Assembly (NCBI RefSeq): GCF_014647875.1
Contig: NZ_BMQA01000007.1
Span: 62,001 to 126,000, forward strand
DNA from: Streptomyces brasiliensis
GTDB taxonomy: Bacteria > Actinomycetota > Actinomycetes > Streptomycetales > Streptomycetaceae
Direction: 5' to 3'
DNA length: 64,000 nucleotides
This document shows, in pieces, positions 7,936 to 16,704 of this stretch (the first letter of the stretch is position 1; every line of letters starts with the position of its first letter). The notes beneath the pieces were generated by a model. It was not told the DNA's origin. It saw nothing but the letters and a program-made list of their open reading frames with translations, and ran no database searches. The position numbers were made by a program, and so were the translations under genes.

Positions 7936-9303
7936 ATGGACGGCTTCTGGTCCGGTGTGGGCGTCGACCTGCATCTCGAACCGGACTCCGCCGACGGGCG
8001 GCGGATCGGGCTGGAACGGGCTCTGCGGGACGCCGTACGCGACGGACGGCTCGCTCCCGGGACCCGGCTCCCCGCCACCCGGCGGCTCGCCGTCGAACTC
8101 GGCATGTCGCGGGGCACCGCCAAGGCCGCCTACGACCAGCTCGTCGCCGAGGGGTATCTCACCGCGCGGCAGGGGTCCGGGACCCAGGTGGCGTCGTTGC
8201 CGTCCGTCGACGCGGACACGCCGGCGGCGGCCGCAGGCGTGCGTGCGCCGCGTTTCGATCTGCGGCCCGGCAGCCCGGACGTCGGCGCGTTCCCCGCGGC
8301 GGCCTGGCTGCGGGCGCTGCGGCGCGCGATCGCCACGGCGCCCTCACTGGCGTACGACTACGGCGATCCGCGCGGCCGCATCGAGTTGCGTACCGCGCTG
8401 TCGGGCTATCTGGGGCGGGCGCGCGGGGTGATCACGCCCCCGGAGCGGATCGTCATCACCTCCGGGTACGTCCAGGGACTCGCGCTCCTCACACGCGTGC
8501 TGGGCGGCGCCGCGGTCGCCATGGAGGACCCGGGGCTGCCGTTCCACCGTGAGGTGGTCCGGCGCAACGGTGGCAGCGTGGTGCCCGTGGCCGTCGACGA
8601 ACACGGGGCCCGTGCCGAGGAGCTGGGCGACGTGGCCGCGGTGGTCGTCACGCCGGCCCACCAGTACCCGACCGGGGTGACCCTGCGCCCCGAGCGGCGG
8701 CGGGCGCTCAGCGACTGGGCACGCGCGCGTGGAGCACTGATCGTCGAGGACGACTACGACGGGGAGTTCCGCTACGACCGCCAGCCCGTCGGCGCACTCC
8801 AGGGGATGGCACCGGCTCAGGTGGTGTATCTGGGCACCGCCTCCAAGACGCTCGGCCCGGCGCTGCGGCTCGGCTGGATGGTGCTGCCGCCGCACCTGGT
8901 CGACGCGGTCGCCGACGCCAAGCTGCACAGCGACCACCACACCGAGTCCATCGGCCAGTTGGCGCTCGCCGAACTGATCGGCAGGCACGCCTACGACCGG
9001 CACGTGCGCGCGTGCCGTCTGCGCTACCGGCGCCGCAGGGACCAGCTCCTGGACCGCCTCGGCACCCGCCGACAGGTACGCGGCATCGCGGCCGGCCTGC
9101 ACGCCCTGGTGGACGTCACCGACGAGGCGACCGTGCTGGAACGGGCGGCCGAGGAGGGACTCGCCGTGGGCCGCCTGGGCGACCACTGGCACACGCCTGG
9201 CGAGGGACGGCCGCAGGGGCTGGTCGTCGGCTACGGAACGCCCCGCGAGCGCGTGTACCCGGAGGCGCTGGAGGTCCTGGCGAAGGTGCTCGACGCCGCC
9301 TGA
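7936..9303 (+). CDS. MocR/PdxR-type regulator (GntR DNA-binding plus aminotransferase-like domain)
   Basis: A 455-residue fusion. Residues about 20-90 form a GntR winged helix (GTRLPATRRLAVELGMSRGTAKAAYDQL). Residues about 115-455 form a fold-type I aminotransferase-like domain with IVEDDYDGEFRYD and the PLP-lysine segment YLGTASKTLGPALRLGWM. MocR proteins use PLP as an effector and often control vitamin B6 or amine metabolism. Start ATG 7936 has GGGGGAG at 7924-7930. No pdx gene adjoins it, so the target is unknown. It converges with the GNAT gene at 9342. Confidence 0.9.
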   Translation: MDGFWSGVGVDLHLEPDSADGRRIGLERALRDAVRDGRLAPGTRLPATRRLAVELGMSRGTAKAAYDQLVAEGYLTARQGSGTQVASLPSVDADTPAAAAGVRAPRFDLRPGSPDVGAFPAAAWLRALRRAIATAPSLAYDYGDPRGRIELRTALSGYLGRARGVITPPERIVITSGYVQGLALLTRVLGGAAVAMEDPGLPFHREVVRRNGGSVVPVAVDEHGARAEELGDVAAVVVTPAHQYPTGVTLRPERRRALSDWARARGALIVEDDYDGEFRYDRQPVGALQGMAPAQVVYLGTASKTLGPALRLGWMVLPPHLVDAVADAKLHSDHHTESIGQLALAELIGRHAYDRHVRACRLRYRRRRDQLLDRLGTRRQVRGIAAGLHALVDVTDEATVLERAAEEGLAVGRLGDHWHTPGEGRPQGLVVGYGTPRERVYPEALEVLAKVLDAA

Positions 9304-9341
9304 GCGGACAGCCCGTACGGGAAGCCGCCGTGGCCACCGGG

Positions 9342-9905
9342 TCACAGCGCCGGATCCCGGTCGTGCAGGATGCGCTGGAACAGGCGGCAGTCGCGCCATG
9401 CCCCATCGATGTGCAGATAGCGGGGCGCCGTGCCGATGAGGTCGAATCCGCACTTCTCCAGGACTCGCTGGGAACCCGTGTTGTCGAGGAGGGTGGACGC
9501 CTCGATCCGGTGCAGTCCGACCGTGTCCCGAGCGATCCGGCACACCCGCTCCACGGCCGCGCTCGCCAGCCCTCGGTTCTGCTGGTCGGCGGCGGTCCAG
9601 TAGCCGAGGTACGCGCTGCAGAACGGTCCCCGCGAGATCCCGGACAGGGTGATCGTCCCGACGATCTCCCCCTCGGCGGAGGCGAGCACCCACGGCACCG
9701 CGCTCCCCTCGGCGAACTGCCGCAGCAGCCCCGCGAGCCGCTCCGCCTGGCCCTCGACCGTGAAGAAGGGCTCCGGCCGGCGTGGCTCCCAGGGGCGGAG
9801 GTGTTCCCGGTTGGCGACGTAGGCGGCGCACAGCGCGGCGGCGTCGATGGTTGTGACGGGCCGCAGGGTCACGCCGGCGAGCAGCGTCTCGGCCTCGATG
9901 CTCAT
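9342..9905 (-). CDS. GNAT acetyltransferase, RimJ/RimL type
   Basis: A 187-residue protein of the ribosomal-protein N-acetyltransferase-like GNAT class. It shows LRPVTTIDAAALCAAYVANREHLRPWEP near the start. The acetyl-CoA site follows as YWTAADQQNRGLASAAVERVCRIA, then EASTLLDNTGSQRVLEKCGF. The acceptor could be a protein N-terminus, an antibiotic or a small amine. Its ATG overlaps the stop of the upstream ATPase gene by four bases (9902-9905), so translation is probably coupled and the two genes form an operon. Confidence 0.85.
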   Translation of the reverse strand: MSIEAETLLAGVTLRPVTTIDAAALCAAYVANREHLRPWEPRRPEPFFTVEGQAERLAGLLRQFAEGSAVPWVLASAEGEIVGTITLSGISRGPFCSAYLGYWTAADQQNRGLASAAVERVCRIARDTVGLHRIEASTLLDNTGSQRVLEKCGFDLIGTAPRYLHIDGAWRDCRLFQRILHDRDPAL

Positions 9906-10351
9906 GCTGTGAGCAGTGACGGGTCCTTTTTCCACTTGAGCATTTTGTCGAAGCTGACCACCGTGCCGCCAAGTCCTGGCTTCGCGCCGATCTGGACGTG
10001 GTCGGCGAGTTCCTCGATGAGGCACAGACCGCGGCCGTGCTCGGCGTCCGCGCGCGGGGGCCAGGCGCCGGACGACGGGCGGACGAACCCCGGGCCGGAG
10101 TCGGTCACTTCGATGCGGCACTTCTCGCCGTCGAGGTAGGCGGTGACCCGGTACGCCTCCGAGGAGCCGCCGCCCCGGCCGCCCCCGCCGTGCTCGACCG
10201 CGTTCGCGCAGGCCTCGCTGAGGGCGACGGAGAGGTCGTAGGAGATGTCGGGGTCCACGCCCGCGGTCTCCATGGTGCCCAGGAGCAGCCGCCTGGCCAG
10301 CGGGACGCTCGCTGCCTCGCGGCGCAGATGGAGTGACCACCAGATGCTCAT
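9902..10351 (-). CDS. ATP-binding protein, anti-sigma factor type HATPase
   Basis: A 149-residue GHKL ATPase of the RsbW-like type. The N box is VALSEACANAVEHGGGG (about residues 45-61). The G1 motif is VTDSGPGF, and HGRGLCLIEELAD forms the G2 region. It is a likely anti-sigma kinase or orphan partner-switching regulator. ATG at 10351 follows AGGAGG by about 7 bases. It is cotranscribed with the GNAT gene and transcribed divergently from the copper gene cluster. It is about the same size as the core of the ATPase at 700 but has no C-terminal extension. Confidence 0.85.
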   Translation of the reverse strand: MSIWWSLHLRREAASVPLARRLLLGTMETAGVDPDISYDLSVALSEACANAVEHGGGGRGGGSSEAYRVTAYLDGEKCRIEVTDSGPGFVRPSSGAWPPRADAEHGRGLCLIEELADHVQIGAKPGLGGTVVSFDKMLKWKKDPSLLTA

Positions 10352-10535
10352 GCTCCAGCCTCCTGGCCGCGGCTCGACATACCGTTACGTATTGCCGCCC
10401 GCACGCCTCTATAAGCACACCGTCTGCTTGAGGCCGCCCATACGGTGGATGCGGGCGGCCAGAATCCGGTGTATGGGAGCCACTTTCGGACCTGCCGCAC
10501 GAAGCGGATGAGGCCAGTGGGATGATGACCGCGCC

Positions 10536-11375
10536 ATGACTGCCCCCCACCCACTCACGGCGCGCTCCGGAGCCGGGCTCCGGATGCTGCGGGCCGCGGT
10601 GTTCGCCGCGGTCTGCGTCGTGCTGGCCGCGGCGGGGCACGCACTGGCCTCCTGCGCCACCGTTCCGCTGTGGACGCTGGGCGCGGGATTCCTCGGCTGC
10701 CTGGTGATCGTGGCACCGCTCGCCGGCCGGCAGCGCTCGCTGCCGGGCATCGCGGCCCTCCTCGCGGTCGGCCAGACCGTGCTGCACACGCTGTTCGGGC
10801 TGGGCCGGCACGGCATGTCGTCCGGGGCGATGACGCCCGGGTCCATGAAGGGCATGGACTCCATGGGCGGGATGAGCGACGCCATGCTCGTCGAACGGGC
10901 CGCGCGGCTCGTCTGCGGGACGGGCGCGGCGGCGATCAGCCCGGCCCACGCCCACCGGCTTCTGTCCGACGCCCACTTGCTCGGCGGGTCCGGCACGGAC
11001 ATGAACACCGTGCCGGAGCACTCCGGGAACGCCACCGTCTCCACGGCGTCGCTCCTGCCGTCCCTGCCGATGCTCCTCGCTCACGTCCTTGCGGGCATCG
11101 CCGCCGGCTGGCTGCTGCGGCGCGGGGACCTCGCCCTGCTACGGCTGATCGAGCTGTCGGCGCACGGGGTTGCGGAGGGGGCGCTCGTACGGTCCCTGCG
11201 CGCGGCACTCGCGCTGGCACGCGCCCTGTGCGCCGGACTTCCCGCCGCCCCCGAGGCCGGCCCGCGCCCACGCCGTACCGGCACGGACGAACCGCCCGCC
11301 CCGCACACCACCGCACTCCAGCACACGGTGATCCGGCGCGGCCCGCCCGCCGCCGCGCTCGCCCTCGCCGCCTGA
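10536..11375 (+). CDS. Met/His-rich integral membrane protein at the head of the copper cluster
   Basis: A 279-residue protein with about five hydrophobic segments (roughly residues 20-45, 50-65, 72-88, 172-195 and a weaker one later). A Met-rich stretch sits near residues 92-120 (HGMSSGAMTPGSMKGMDSMGGM), and His/Met residues follow between 140 and 165. Met and His clusters facing the outside suit Cu(I) or Cu(II) binding. Its position just before ycnI supports a copper role, but this is inference. The ATG is preceded by a -10-like GATGAT about 10 bases upstream and no ribosome site, so the transcript may be leaderless. I recognise no named family. Confidence 0.75.
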   Translation: MTAPHPLTARSGAGLRMLRAAVFAAVCVVLAAAGHALASCATVPLWTLGAGFLGCLVIVAPLAGRQRSLPGIAALLAVGQTVLHTLFGLGRHGMSSGAMTPGSMKGMDSMGGMSDAMLVERAARLVCGTGAAAISPAHAHRLLSDAHLLGGSGTDMNTVPEHSGNATVSTASLLPSLPMLLAHVLAGIAAGWLLRRGDLALLRLIELSAHGVAEGALVRSLRAALALARALCAGLPAAPEAGPRPRRTGTDEPPAPHTTALQHTVIRRGPPAAALALAA

Positions 11376-11512
11376 CGCGACGCGACCACCGCTGAGCCCG
11401 GTACGGGACAGGGGCCGGCCGCCGTCGTGCGGCGCGGTACGCGCGGGTGACCGACACGCGTGCCCCTTGTCACCTTTCACCGGAACTCACTCAGAGTGGA
11501 GTGCTCCCTGCC

Positions 11513-12244
11513 ATGAAGGCTTCTCGTATCGCGGCCGCCGCTGCCGTCGCAGGTTCGGCCGTCCTCGTCCTGTCCGCGCCCGCCTTCGCGCACGTCTCCG
11601 TGCAGCCCGAGGGCACCGCGGCCAAGGGCGGTTACGCGGTCGTCGACTTCAAGGTCCCCAACGAGCGCGACGACGCCTCGACCACGAAGCTCGAGGTCAC
11701 CCTCCCCACCGACCACCCGCTGGCCTCGGTGCTGGCGCAGCCCGTCGACGGCTGGACCGTCAAGGTCACCAAGTCCCGGCTCGCCAAGCCCCTCGAGGTG
11801 CACGGCGAGAAGATCGACGAGGCCGTCACCAAGGTCACCTGGACCGCCGACGGCAAGGGCATCGAGCCCGGCTTCTTCCAGAAGTTCCCGCTGTCCATCG
11901 GCGCGCTGCCCGAGGACACCGACCAGCTCGTCTTCAAGGCGCTGCAGACGTACTCCGACAACGACGTCGTGCGCTGGATCGAGGTGCCGCAGAAGGGCCA
12001 GGACGAGCCGGAGAACCCGGCCCCGGTGCTCCAGCTGTCGGCCGCCGAGGACGACGGGCACCACGGATCGTCGGCCGACGAGGCCTCCGACACGACCGAG
12101 AAGACGGCCGCCGCCCCGTCGGACACGACCGACTCCTCGAGCAGTGACACCACCGCGCGCGTGCTCGGCGTGGCGGGCATCGTCGTCGGCGCGGCCGGCG
12201 TCGCGTACGGCGTCTTCGCCGGCCGCCGGCGGTCCGCCGCCTGA
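11513..12244 (+). CDS. ycnI: YcnI family copper-binding protein (DUF1775)
   Basis: A 243-residue secreted and membrane-tethered protein. The signal peptide runs to about residue 25 (LSAPAFA), so the mature protein starts with His (HVSVQPEG), the residue known to ligate copper in YcnI. The DUF1775 domain covers about residues 24-165, with a conserved Trp in VDGWTVKV. An acidic Ser/Thr linker and one C-terminal membrane helix (VAGIVVGAAGVAYGVFAG) with an RRR stop-transfer end follow. It probably acts as an extracytoplasmic copper carrier. A strong hairpin separates it from the sco gene. Confidence 0.9.
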   Translation: MKASRIAAAAAVAGSAVLVLSAPAFAHVSVQPEGTAAKGGYAVVDFKVPNERDDASTTKLEVTLPTDHPLASVLAQPVDGWTVKVTKSRLAKPLEVHGEKIDEAVTKVTWTADGKGIEPGFFQKFPLSIGALPEDTDQLVFKALQTYSDNDVVRWIEVPQKGQDEPENPAPVLQLSAAEDDGHHGSSADEASDTTEKTAAAPSDTTDSSSSDTTARVLGVAGIVVGAAGVAYGVFAGRRRSAA

Positions 12245-12263
12245 CACCCGTAAGGCCCGCTCC

Positions 12264-12307
12264 GCGCACCGGGGTCGTGCGACATCCCGCGTACGACCCC
12301 GGTGCGC
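12264..12307 (+). terminator. Perfect 15-bp stem between ycnI and sco
   Basis: GCGCACCGGGGTCGT (12264-12278) pairs perfectly with 12293-12307, with a 14-base loop. It begins 19 bases after the ycnI stop and ends 31 bases before the sco start. It may end the ycnI transcript or reduce read-through into sco. Confidence 0.75.
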
Positions 12308-12338
12308 CCCGGGATTCTCACATCTGGGACATTTTTCT

Positions 12339-12992
12339 ATGCGCAAGAAGACGTTCGCCGCGGCCGCGCTGCTCGCCGCCGCCACCCTGACCCTCTCCGC
12401 CTGCGGCAACGGCGGCGACGACAAGTCACCGATCGCCGTGGTCTCCGAGGAGTCCGGCTCGGCCAAGGCCGCGACCCTCCTCGACCAGCCGTTCGAGAAG
12501 CCTGACCTGGTCCTCACCGACACCCACGGCGTCAAGTACGACCTCCGCAAGGAGACCGCAGGCCGCCCGACGCTGGTCTACTTCGGCTACACGCACTGCC
12601 CCGACATCTGCCCACTGACGATGAACAACATCGCGGTCGCCAAGAAGGCGCTGCCCAAGGCCGAACAGGACGCGCTGCGGATCGTGTTCGTCACCACCGA
12701 CCCGGACCGCGACACCCCCACCGAACTCGGCAAGTGGCTCAAGGGCATCGACCCGCAGTTCATCGGCCTCACCGGCGACTTCTCCACGATCCAGGCCGGC
12801 GCCCGCACCCTCGGCATCTCCATCGAGCCGACCACGAAGGACAAGAACGGCAAGCTCGTCTCCGTCCACGGCACCCAGGTCGTCGCGTTCTCCCCGAAGA
12901 GCGACGAGGGCTACCTCCTCTACGGCGAGGACGCCACCGTCGACGACTTCGCCAAGGACCTGCCCAAGATCATCAAGGGGGCGAACCCGTGA
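12339..12992 (+). CDS. sco: Sco (SCO1/SenC) copper metallochaperone lipoprotein
   Basis: A 217-residue thioredoxin-fold protein with a lipoprotein signal (TLTLSACGNGG, lipidation at the Cys near residue 21). The copper/redox site is GYTHCPDICPLT (CxxxC) plus a downstream His in LVSVHGTQVVAF. Sco proteins deliver copper to the CuA site of cytochrome oxidase. In Streptomyces lividans the homologue, as I recall, lies in an operon with a PCuAC chaperone, CopD and DtpA, the same order as here. The stop overlaps the next start (GTGA at 12989-12992), indicating translational coupling. Confidence 0.93.
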   Translation: MRKKTFAAAALLAAATLTLSACGNGGDDKSPIAVVSEESGSAKAATLLDQPFEKPDLVLTDTHGVKYDLRKETAGRPTLVYFGYTHCPDICPLTMNNIAVAKKALPKAEQDALRIVFVTTDPDRDTPTELGKWLKGIDPQFIGLTGDFSTIQAGARTLGISIEPTTKDKNGKLVSVHGTQVVAFSPKSDEGYLLYGEDATVDDFAKDLPKIIKGANP

Positions 12993-13441
12993 AGCGGCTC
13001 GCCGTCCCGGCGGCCGTGATAGCCGGCGCGCTCGCCCTCGCGGGCTGCGGCGGCTCCGGCGACACGAAGGCCGAGGTGTCCGTCAGCTCCTCCTACATGC
13101 CCCAGCCCGTCTCCGCCGACCTGGCCGCCGGGTTCCTGACGATCGTCAACAAGGGCTCCACCCAGGACGAGTTGACCTCCGTCAGCAGCGACGCCGCGGG
13201 CTCGGTCACCATGCACGACACCGTCGGCGGGGCCATGGAGCAGGTCAGCTCCTTCGCCGTGCCCGCACACGGTCAACTCGTGTTCAAGAGCGGTGGCAAC
13301 CATCTGATGTTCGAGAAGCTGAAGCGCAAGCCGAAGCAGGGTGACATGGTCACGGTGAAGCTCGAATTCGCCAAGTCCGGTGCCGTCACCGTCGAGATGC
13401 CGGTCAAGTCGGCCACGTACACCCCGTCGACCGGACACTGA
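12989..13441 (+). CDS. ecuC: Extracellular copper chaperone, PCuAC family
   Basis: A 150-residue predicted lipoprotein (LALAGCGGSG) with a PCuAC/DUF461 domain. The Met/His copper site is recognisable: VTMHDTVGGAM, then about 25 residues on, GGNHLMFEKL, giving the conserved H, M, H and M ligands. The protein is thought to pass Cu(I) to Sco. Its GTG start overlaps the sco stop by four bases. The symbol follows the name I recall for the S. lividans homologue. Confidence 0.9.
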   Translation: MKRLAVPAAVIAGALALAGCGGSGDTKAEVSVSSSYMPQPVSADLAAGFLTIVNKGSTQDELTSVSSDAAGSVTMHDTVGGAMEQVSSFAVPAHGQLVFKSGGNHLMFEKLKRKPKQGDMVTVKLEFAKSGAVTVEMPVKSATYTPSTGH

Positions 13442-13454
13442 GGGAGGGACCACC

Positions 13455-15332
13455 GTGACGCGGACCATCGCCCCCCGCCTGCGCACCCTGGTACTGCTGC
13501 TGCTCGCCGTCACCGGCACGCTGCTGGCCGGTGCCGGGCCCGCCTCCGCGCACGCCGCGCTGACCGGCAGCGACCCCGCACAGGGGGTGGTGGTCGACAA
13601 GGCACCCACCGAGGTGTCGCTGACCTTCTCCGAGAAGGTCGCCATGAACGACACCTCACTGCGCGTCCTCGACCCGAAGGGCAAGCGGGTCGACACCGGC
13701 AAACCGGCCAACGTGAGCGGGACGACATACGCCGTGCGGCTCCACGCCGGCCTCGTCGACGGCACCTACACCGTCACGTACCAGGTCGTCTCCGCCGACA
13801 GCCACCCCGTCGCCGGCGCCTACACCTTCTCCGTCGGGGCCCCCTCGAAGACCAGCGTCTCGGTCGACGGGCAGACGGCGGGCGGCGGAGTCGTCGGCTG
13901 GCTCTACGGGTTCGGGCGCTACGTGTCGTACGCCGGCTACATCGTGCTGGTCGGCGGCGCGGCCTTCGTCCTCGCCTGCTGGCGGCGCGGCTCCGGAGTG
14001 CGGGCCGTGCAGCGGCTCGTGGGCGCCGGCTGGGTCGCACTCACGGCGGCCACCCTCTGGCTGCTGCTCCTGCGCGGCTCCTACAGCGGATCCGGCAAGG
14101 TCGGCGACATCTTCGACCTGGAACTGCTCAGCCAGGTACTGCAGACCAAGACCGGCGCCGCGCTGGTCTCCCGGCTGCTGCTGCTCGCCGCCGCCGCGCT
14201 GTTCATCGCCGTCCTGTTCGGGGCCTACGACAAACGGGACGACGACGAGAAGCGCGACCTGACGTTCGGGCTCGCGATCGGCGGGACCGTGGTGGCCGCC
14301 GGGCTCGCGGCGAGCTGGGCGATGGCCGAACACGCCTCGACCGGGCTCCAGCCCGGCATCGCCATGCCGGTCGACGTGGTCCACCTGCTGGCGGTGGCCA
14401 CTTGGCTGGGCGGCCTCGTCGCCCTCCTCGTGGCCCTGTACCGGGCTCCCGCCGAGACCCCCGTCGAGTCGACGGCCGTACGCCGCTTCTCCCGCGTCGC
14501 CTTCGGCTCGGTGCTCGCTCTGGTCGCCACCGGCGTCTACCAGTCCTGGCGTCAGCTGGGCTCCTGGTCGGCGTTCACCGACACCCGCTACGGACAGCTC
14601 CTCCTCGTCAAGATCGGGCTCGTCCTGCTGCTCGTCGGCATCGCCTGGATCTCCCGGCGCTGGACGGCACGGCTCGCGGACCCGGCAGCCGCTGCCGCAG
14701 ATGCGGAACAGCCCGAGAAGGAACACGTCAAGGCCGCGGCCGGCAGCTCCCAGCGGGCCGCGCAGCTCGCCCGGCAGCAGGCCGCCGTGGACGCCGCCCG
14801 GCAGAAGCGGCTGCGCGACGACGACCCGAACCGCTTCGGTCTGCGCCGCTCGGTGCTCGCGGAGGCGGGCGTCGCCGTCGTCCTGCTCGCCGTCACCACG
14901 GTGCTCACCCAGACCGAGCCGGGACGCACCGAGCAGGAGGCCGCGGCCGCCACCTCCGCGTCCTCTTCGTCCCCGGCGTCGTCCTCGTCCGGGGCGCTGA
15001 CCCTGGACATGGCGTTCGACACGGGCGGCAAGGACGGCAAGGGCGTCGTACGGCTCGACATCGACCCCGCGCGCGTGGGCGGCAACGACATGCACCTCTA
15101 CGTGCAACGACCGGGCGGCCAGGCCTTCGACATCCCCGAGGTGAAGGTTGCCTTCACCCTGGACGCCAAGAAGATCGGGCCCCTTCCCGTCACCCCCGAC
15201 CACATCACCACCGGGCACTGGGCGGCGAGCGGGGTGCAGATCCCCATGGCCGGCGACTGGAAGATCGCCGTGACCGTGCGGACCTCCGACATCGACCAGG
15301 CGACCGTCTCCAAGAACGCGCAGATCGGCTGA
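13455..15332 (+). CDS. CopC-CopD fusion copper resistance/transport protein
   Basis: A 625-residue protein. A signal peptide ends ASA and exposes an N-terminal His (HAALTGSDPAQG), as in CopC. The CopC beta-barrel covers residues to about 130 and includes DSHPVAGAYTF. A CopD-type membrane domain with about eight helices follows (about 155-400). A charged cytoplasmic-looking segment (about 415-460) leads to one more helix, and a final extracytoplasmic domain of about 120 residues completes the protein. It probably moves copper across the membrane for the neighbouring copper proteins. GTG 13455 follows AGGGAGGGA. It sits 13 bases after the PCuAC gene. Confidence 0.92.
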   Translation: MTRTIAPRLRTLVLLLLAVTGTLLAGAGPASAHAALTGSDPAQGVVVDKAPTEVSLTFSEKVAMNDTSLRVLDPKGKRVDTGKPANVSGTTYAVRLHAGLVDGTYTVTYQVVSADSHPVAGAYTFSVGAPSKTSVSVDGQTAGGGVVGWLYGFGRYVSYAGYIVLVGGAAFVLACWRRGSGVRAVQRLVGAGWVALTAATLWLLLLRGSYSGSGKVGDIFDLELLSQVLQTKTGAALVSRLLLLAAAALFIAVLFGAYDKRDDDEKRDLTFGLAIGGTVVAAGLAASWAMAEHASTGLQPGIAMPVDVVHLLAVATWLGGLVALLVALYRAPAETPVESTAVRRFSRVAFGSVLALVATGVYQSWRQLGSWSAFTDTRYGQLLLVKIGLVLLLVGIAWISRRWTARLADPAAAAADAEQPEKEHVKAAAGSSQRAAQLARQQAAVDAARQKRLRDDDPNRFGLRRSVLAEAGVAVVLLAVTTVLTQTEPGRTEQEAAAATSASSSSPASSSSGALTLDMAFDTGGKDGKGVVRLDIDPARVGGNDMHLYVQRPGGQAFDIPEVKVAFTLDAKKIGPLPVTPDHITTGHWAASGVQIPMAGDWKIAVTVRTSDIDQATVSKNAQIG

Positions 15333-15340
15333 ACCGCACC

Positions 15341-16624
15341 ATGGCTGACCAGTCCACCCCTTCCGACGTGATCACCCCCGCGGACACCGCCTCCGAAAAC
15401 TCGAGGGCGGGTCTGTCCCGGCGCACCCTGCTCGGCACCGCCGGTGCCACCGGGCTCGTGCTCGGCGCCGCGGGCGGTGCCATGGGGTACGCCGCCGCGC
15501 CCGCCCAGGCCACCCCGCTGACCTCGGTCGGCGCCGGCCGCACGATGTTTCACGGGAAACATCAGCCCGGCATCACCGAGGGCCTCCAGGCGCGCGGCCA
15601 TCTCGCCGCCTTCGACCTGGCTGCGGGCGCCGGCCGCAAGGAGGCCGCCGCGCTGCTGCGCCGCTGGTCGCAGACGGCCGAGCGGCTGATGGCGGGCGAA
15701 CCGGCCCCGCACGACGACACGGACGTGGCGCGTGACGCCGGACCCTCCTCGCTGACGATCACCTTCGGCTTCGGCCACAGCTTCTTCGGCAGGACCGGCC
15801 TGGACAAGCAGCGCCCGGCCGCCCTCGACCCGCTGCCCGACTTCTCCTCCGACCGGCTCGACAAGGCCCGCAGCGACGGCGATCTGTGGGTGCAGATCGG
15901 CGCCGACGACGCCCTGGTCGCCTTCCACGCCCTGCGCGCGATCCAGAAGGACGCGGGCGCGGCGGCCCGTGTCCGCTGGCAGATGAACGGCTTCAACCGC
16001 GCCCCGGGCGCCACCGCCCACCCCACGACGGCCCGCAATCTGATGGGCCAGATAGACGGCACCCGCAACCCGAAGCCGACGGACTCCGACTTCGACAAGC
16101 GGATCTTCGTGCCGGCGTCCGGCTCGACCGACCCGGGCTGGATGGCGAACGGCTCCTACGTCGTCGTCCGCCGGATCCGCATGCTCCTGGACGACTGGGA
16201 GAAGCTGTCCTCCGAGGCCCAGGAGGACGTCATCGGGCGCCGCAAGTCCGACGGTGCGCCGCTGTCCGGGGGCACCGAGACGACCGAGATGGACCTGGAG
16301 AAGGCCGACGCGCAGGGCAACTTTGCCGTCCCGGTCAACGCGCACGCCCGGATCACGCGGCCCGACCAGAACGGGGGCGCGGCCATGCTGCGGCGCCCGT
16401 TCTCGTACCACGACGGTTTCGACCCCGACGGGACGCCCGACGCGGGGCTCCTGTTCGTCTGCTGGCAGGCGGACCCGCTGCGCGGCTTCGTGCCGGTGCA
16501 GCGCAAGCTCGACCGCGGTGACGCGCTGTCGCAGTTCATCCGGCACGAGGCCAGCGGGCTGTTCGCGGTGCCGGGCGGGGCGGCGCGGGGAGGGTACGTG
16601 GGCCAGCAGCTGCTGGAGGGCTGA
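15341..16624 (+). CDS. dtpA: Tat-exported DyP-type heme peroxidase
   Basis: A 427-residue enzyme with a twin-arginine signal (SRRTLLGTAGATG, cleavage near residue 55). The DyP hallmark GxxDG is present as GQIDGTRNP, whose Asp is catalytic. The heme-binding histidine lies in the later half, and the ending is typical of the EfeB/DyP class. DtpA uses peroxide and is reported to help mature the copper radical oxidase GlxA in S. lividans. The ATG lies 8 bases after the CopC-CopD stop with no ribosome site, so it probably depends on coupled translation. A parS-like sequence lies inside the gene at 15546-15561. Confidence 0.92.
   Translation: MADQSTPSDVITPADTASENSRAGLSRRTLLGTAGATGLVLGAAGGAMGYAAAPAQATPLTSVGAGRTMFHGKHQPGITEGLQARGHLAAFDLAAGAGRKEAAALLRRWSQTAERLMAGEPAPHDDTDVARDAGPSSLTITFGFGHSFFGRTGLDKQRPAALDPLPDFSSDRLDKARSDGDLWVQIGADDALVAFHALRAIQKDAGAAARVRWQMNGFNRAPGATAHPTTARNLMGQIDGTRNPKPTDSDFDKRIFVPASGSTDPGWMANGSYVVVRRIRMLLDDWEKLSSEAQEDVIGRRKSDGAPLSGGTETTEMDLEKADAQGNFAVPVNAHARITRPDQNGGAAMLRRPFSYHDGFDPDGTPDAGLLFVCWQADPLRGFVPVQRKLDRGDALSQFIRHEASGLFAVPGGAARGGYVGQQLLEG
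15546..15561. other. parS-like site inside dtpA
   Basis: TGTTTCACGGGAAACA differs by one base from the parS consensus TGTTTCACGTGAAACA. It encodes the MFHGKH stretch of DtpA. It may be a real ParB nucleation site or a coincidental match. Confidence 0.5.
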
Positions 16625-16704
16625 AGCAGCCCAGGTTCACTCACGGGAGGAGGCTGTCGTGCAACACATCAGCCGCGTTTCCCCGCGGCCATTAGGGTGA
16701 GGAC

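Noticed and set aside
6025..7974. 649-residue minus-strand open frame across pepP
   Set aside because: It lies antisense to a clearly conserved peptidase. Long open antisense frames are common in high-GC DNA because stop codons are rare, and its composition is not protein-like.
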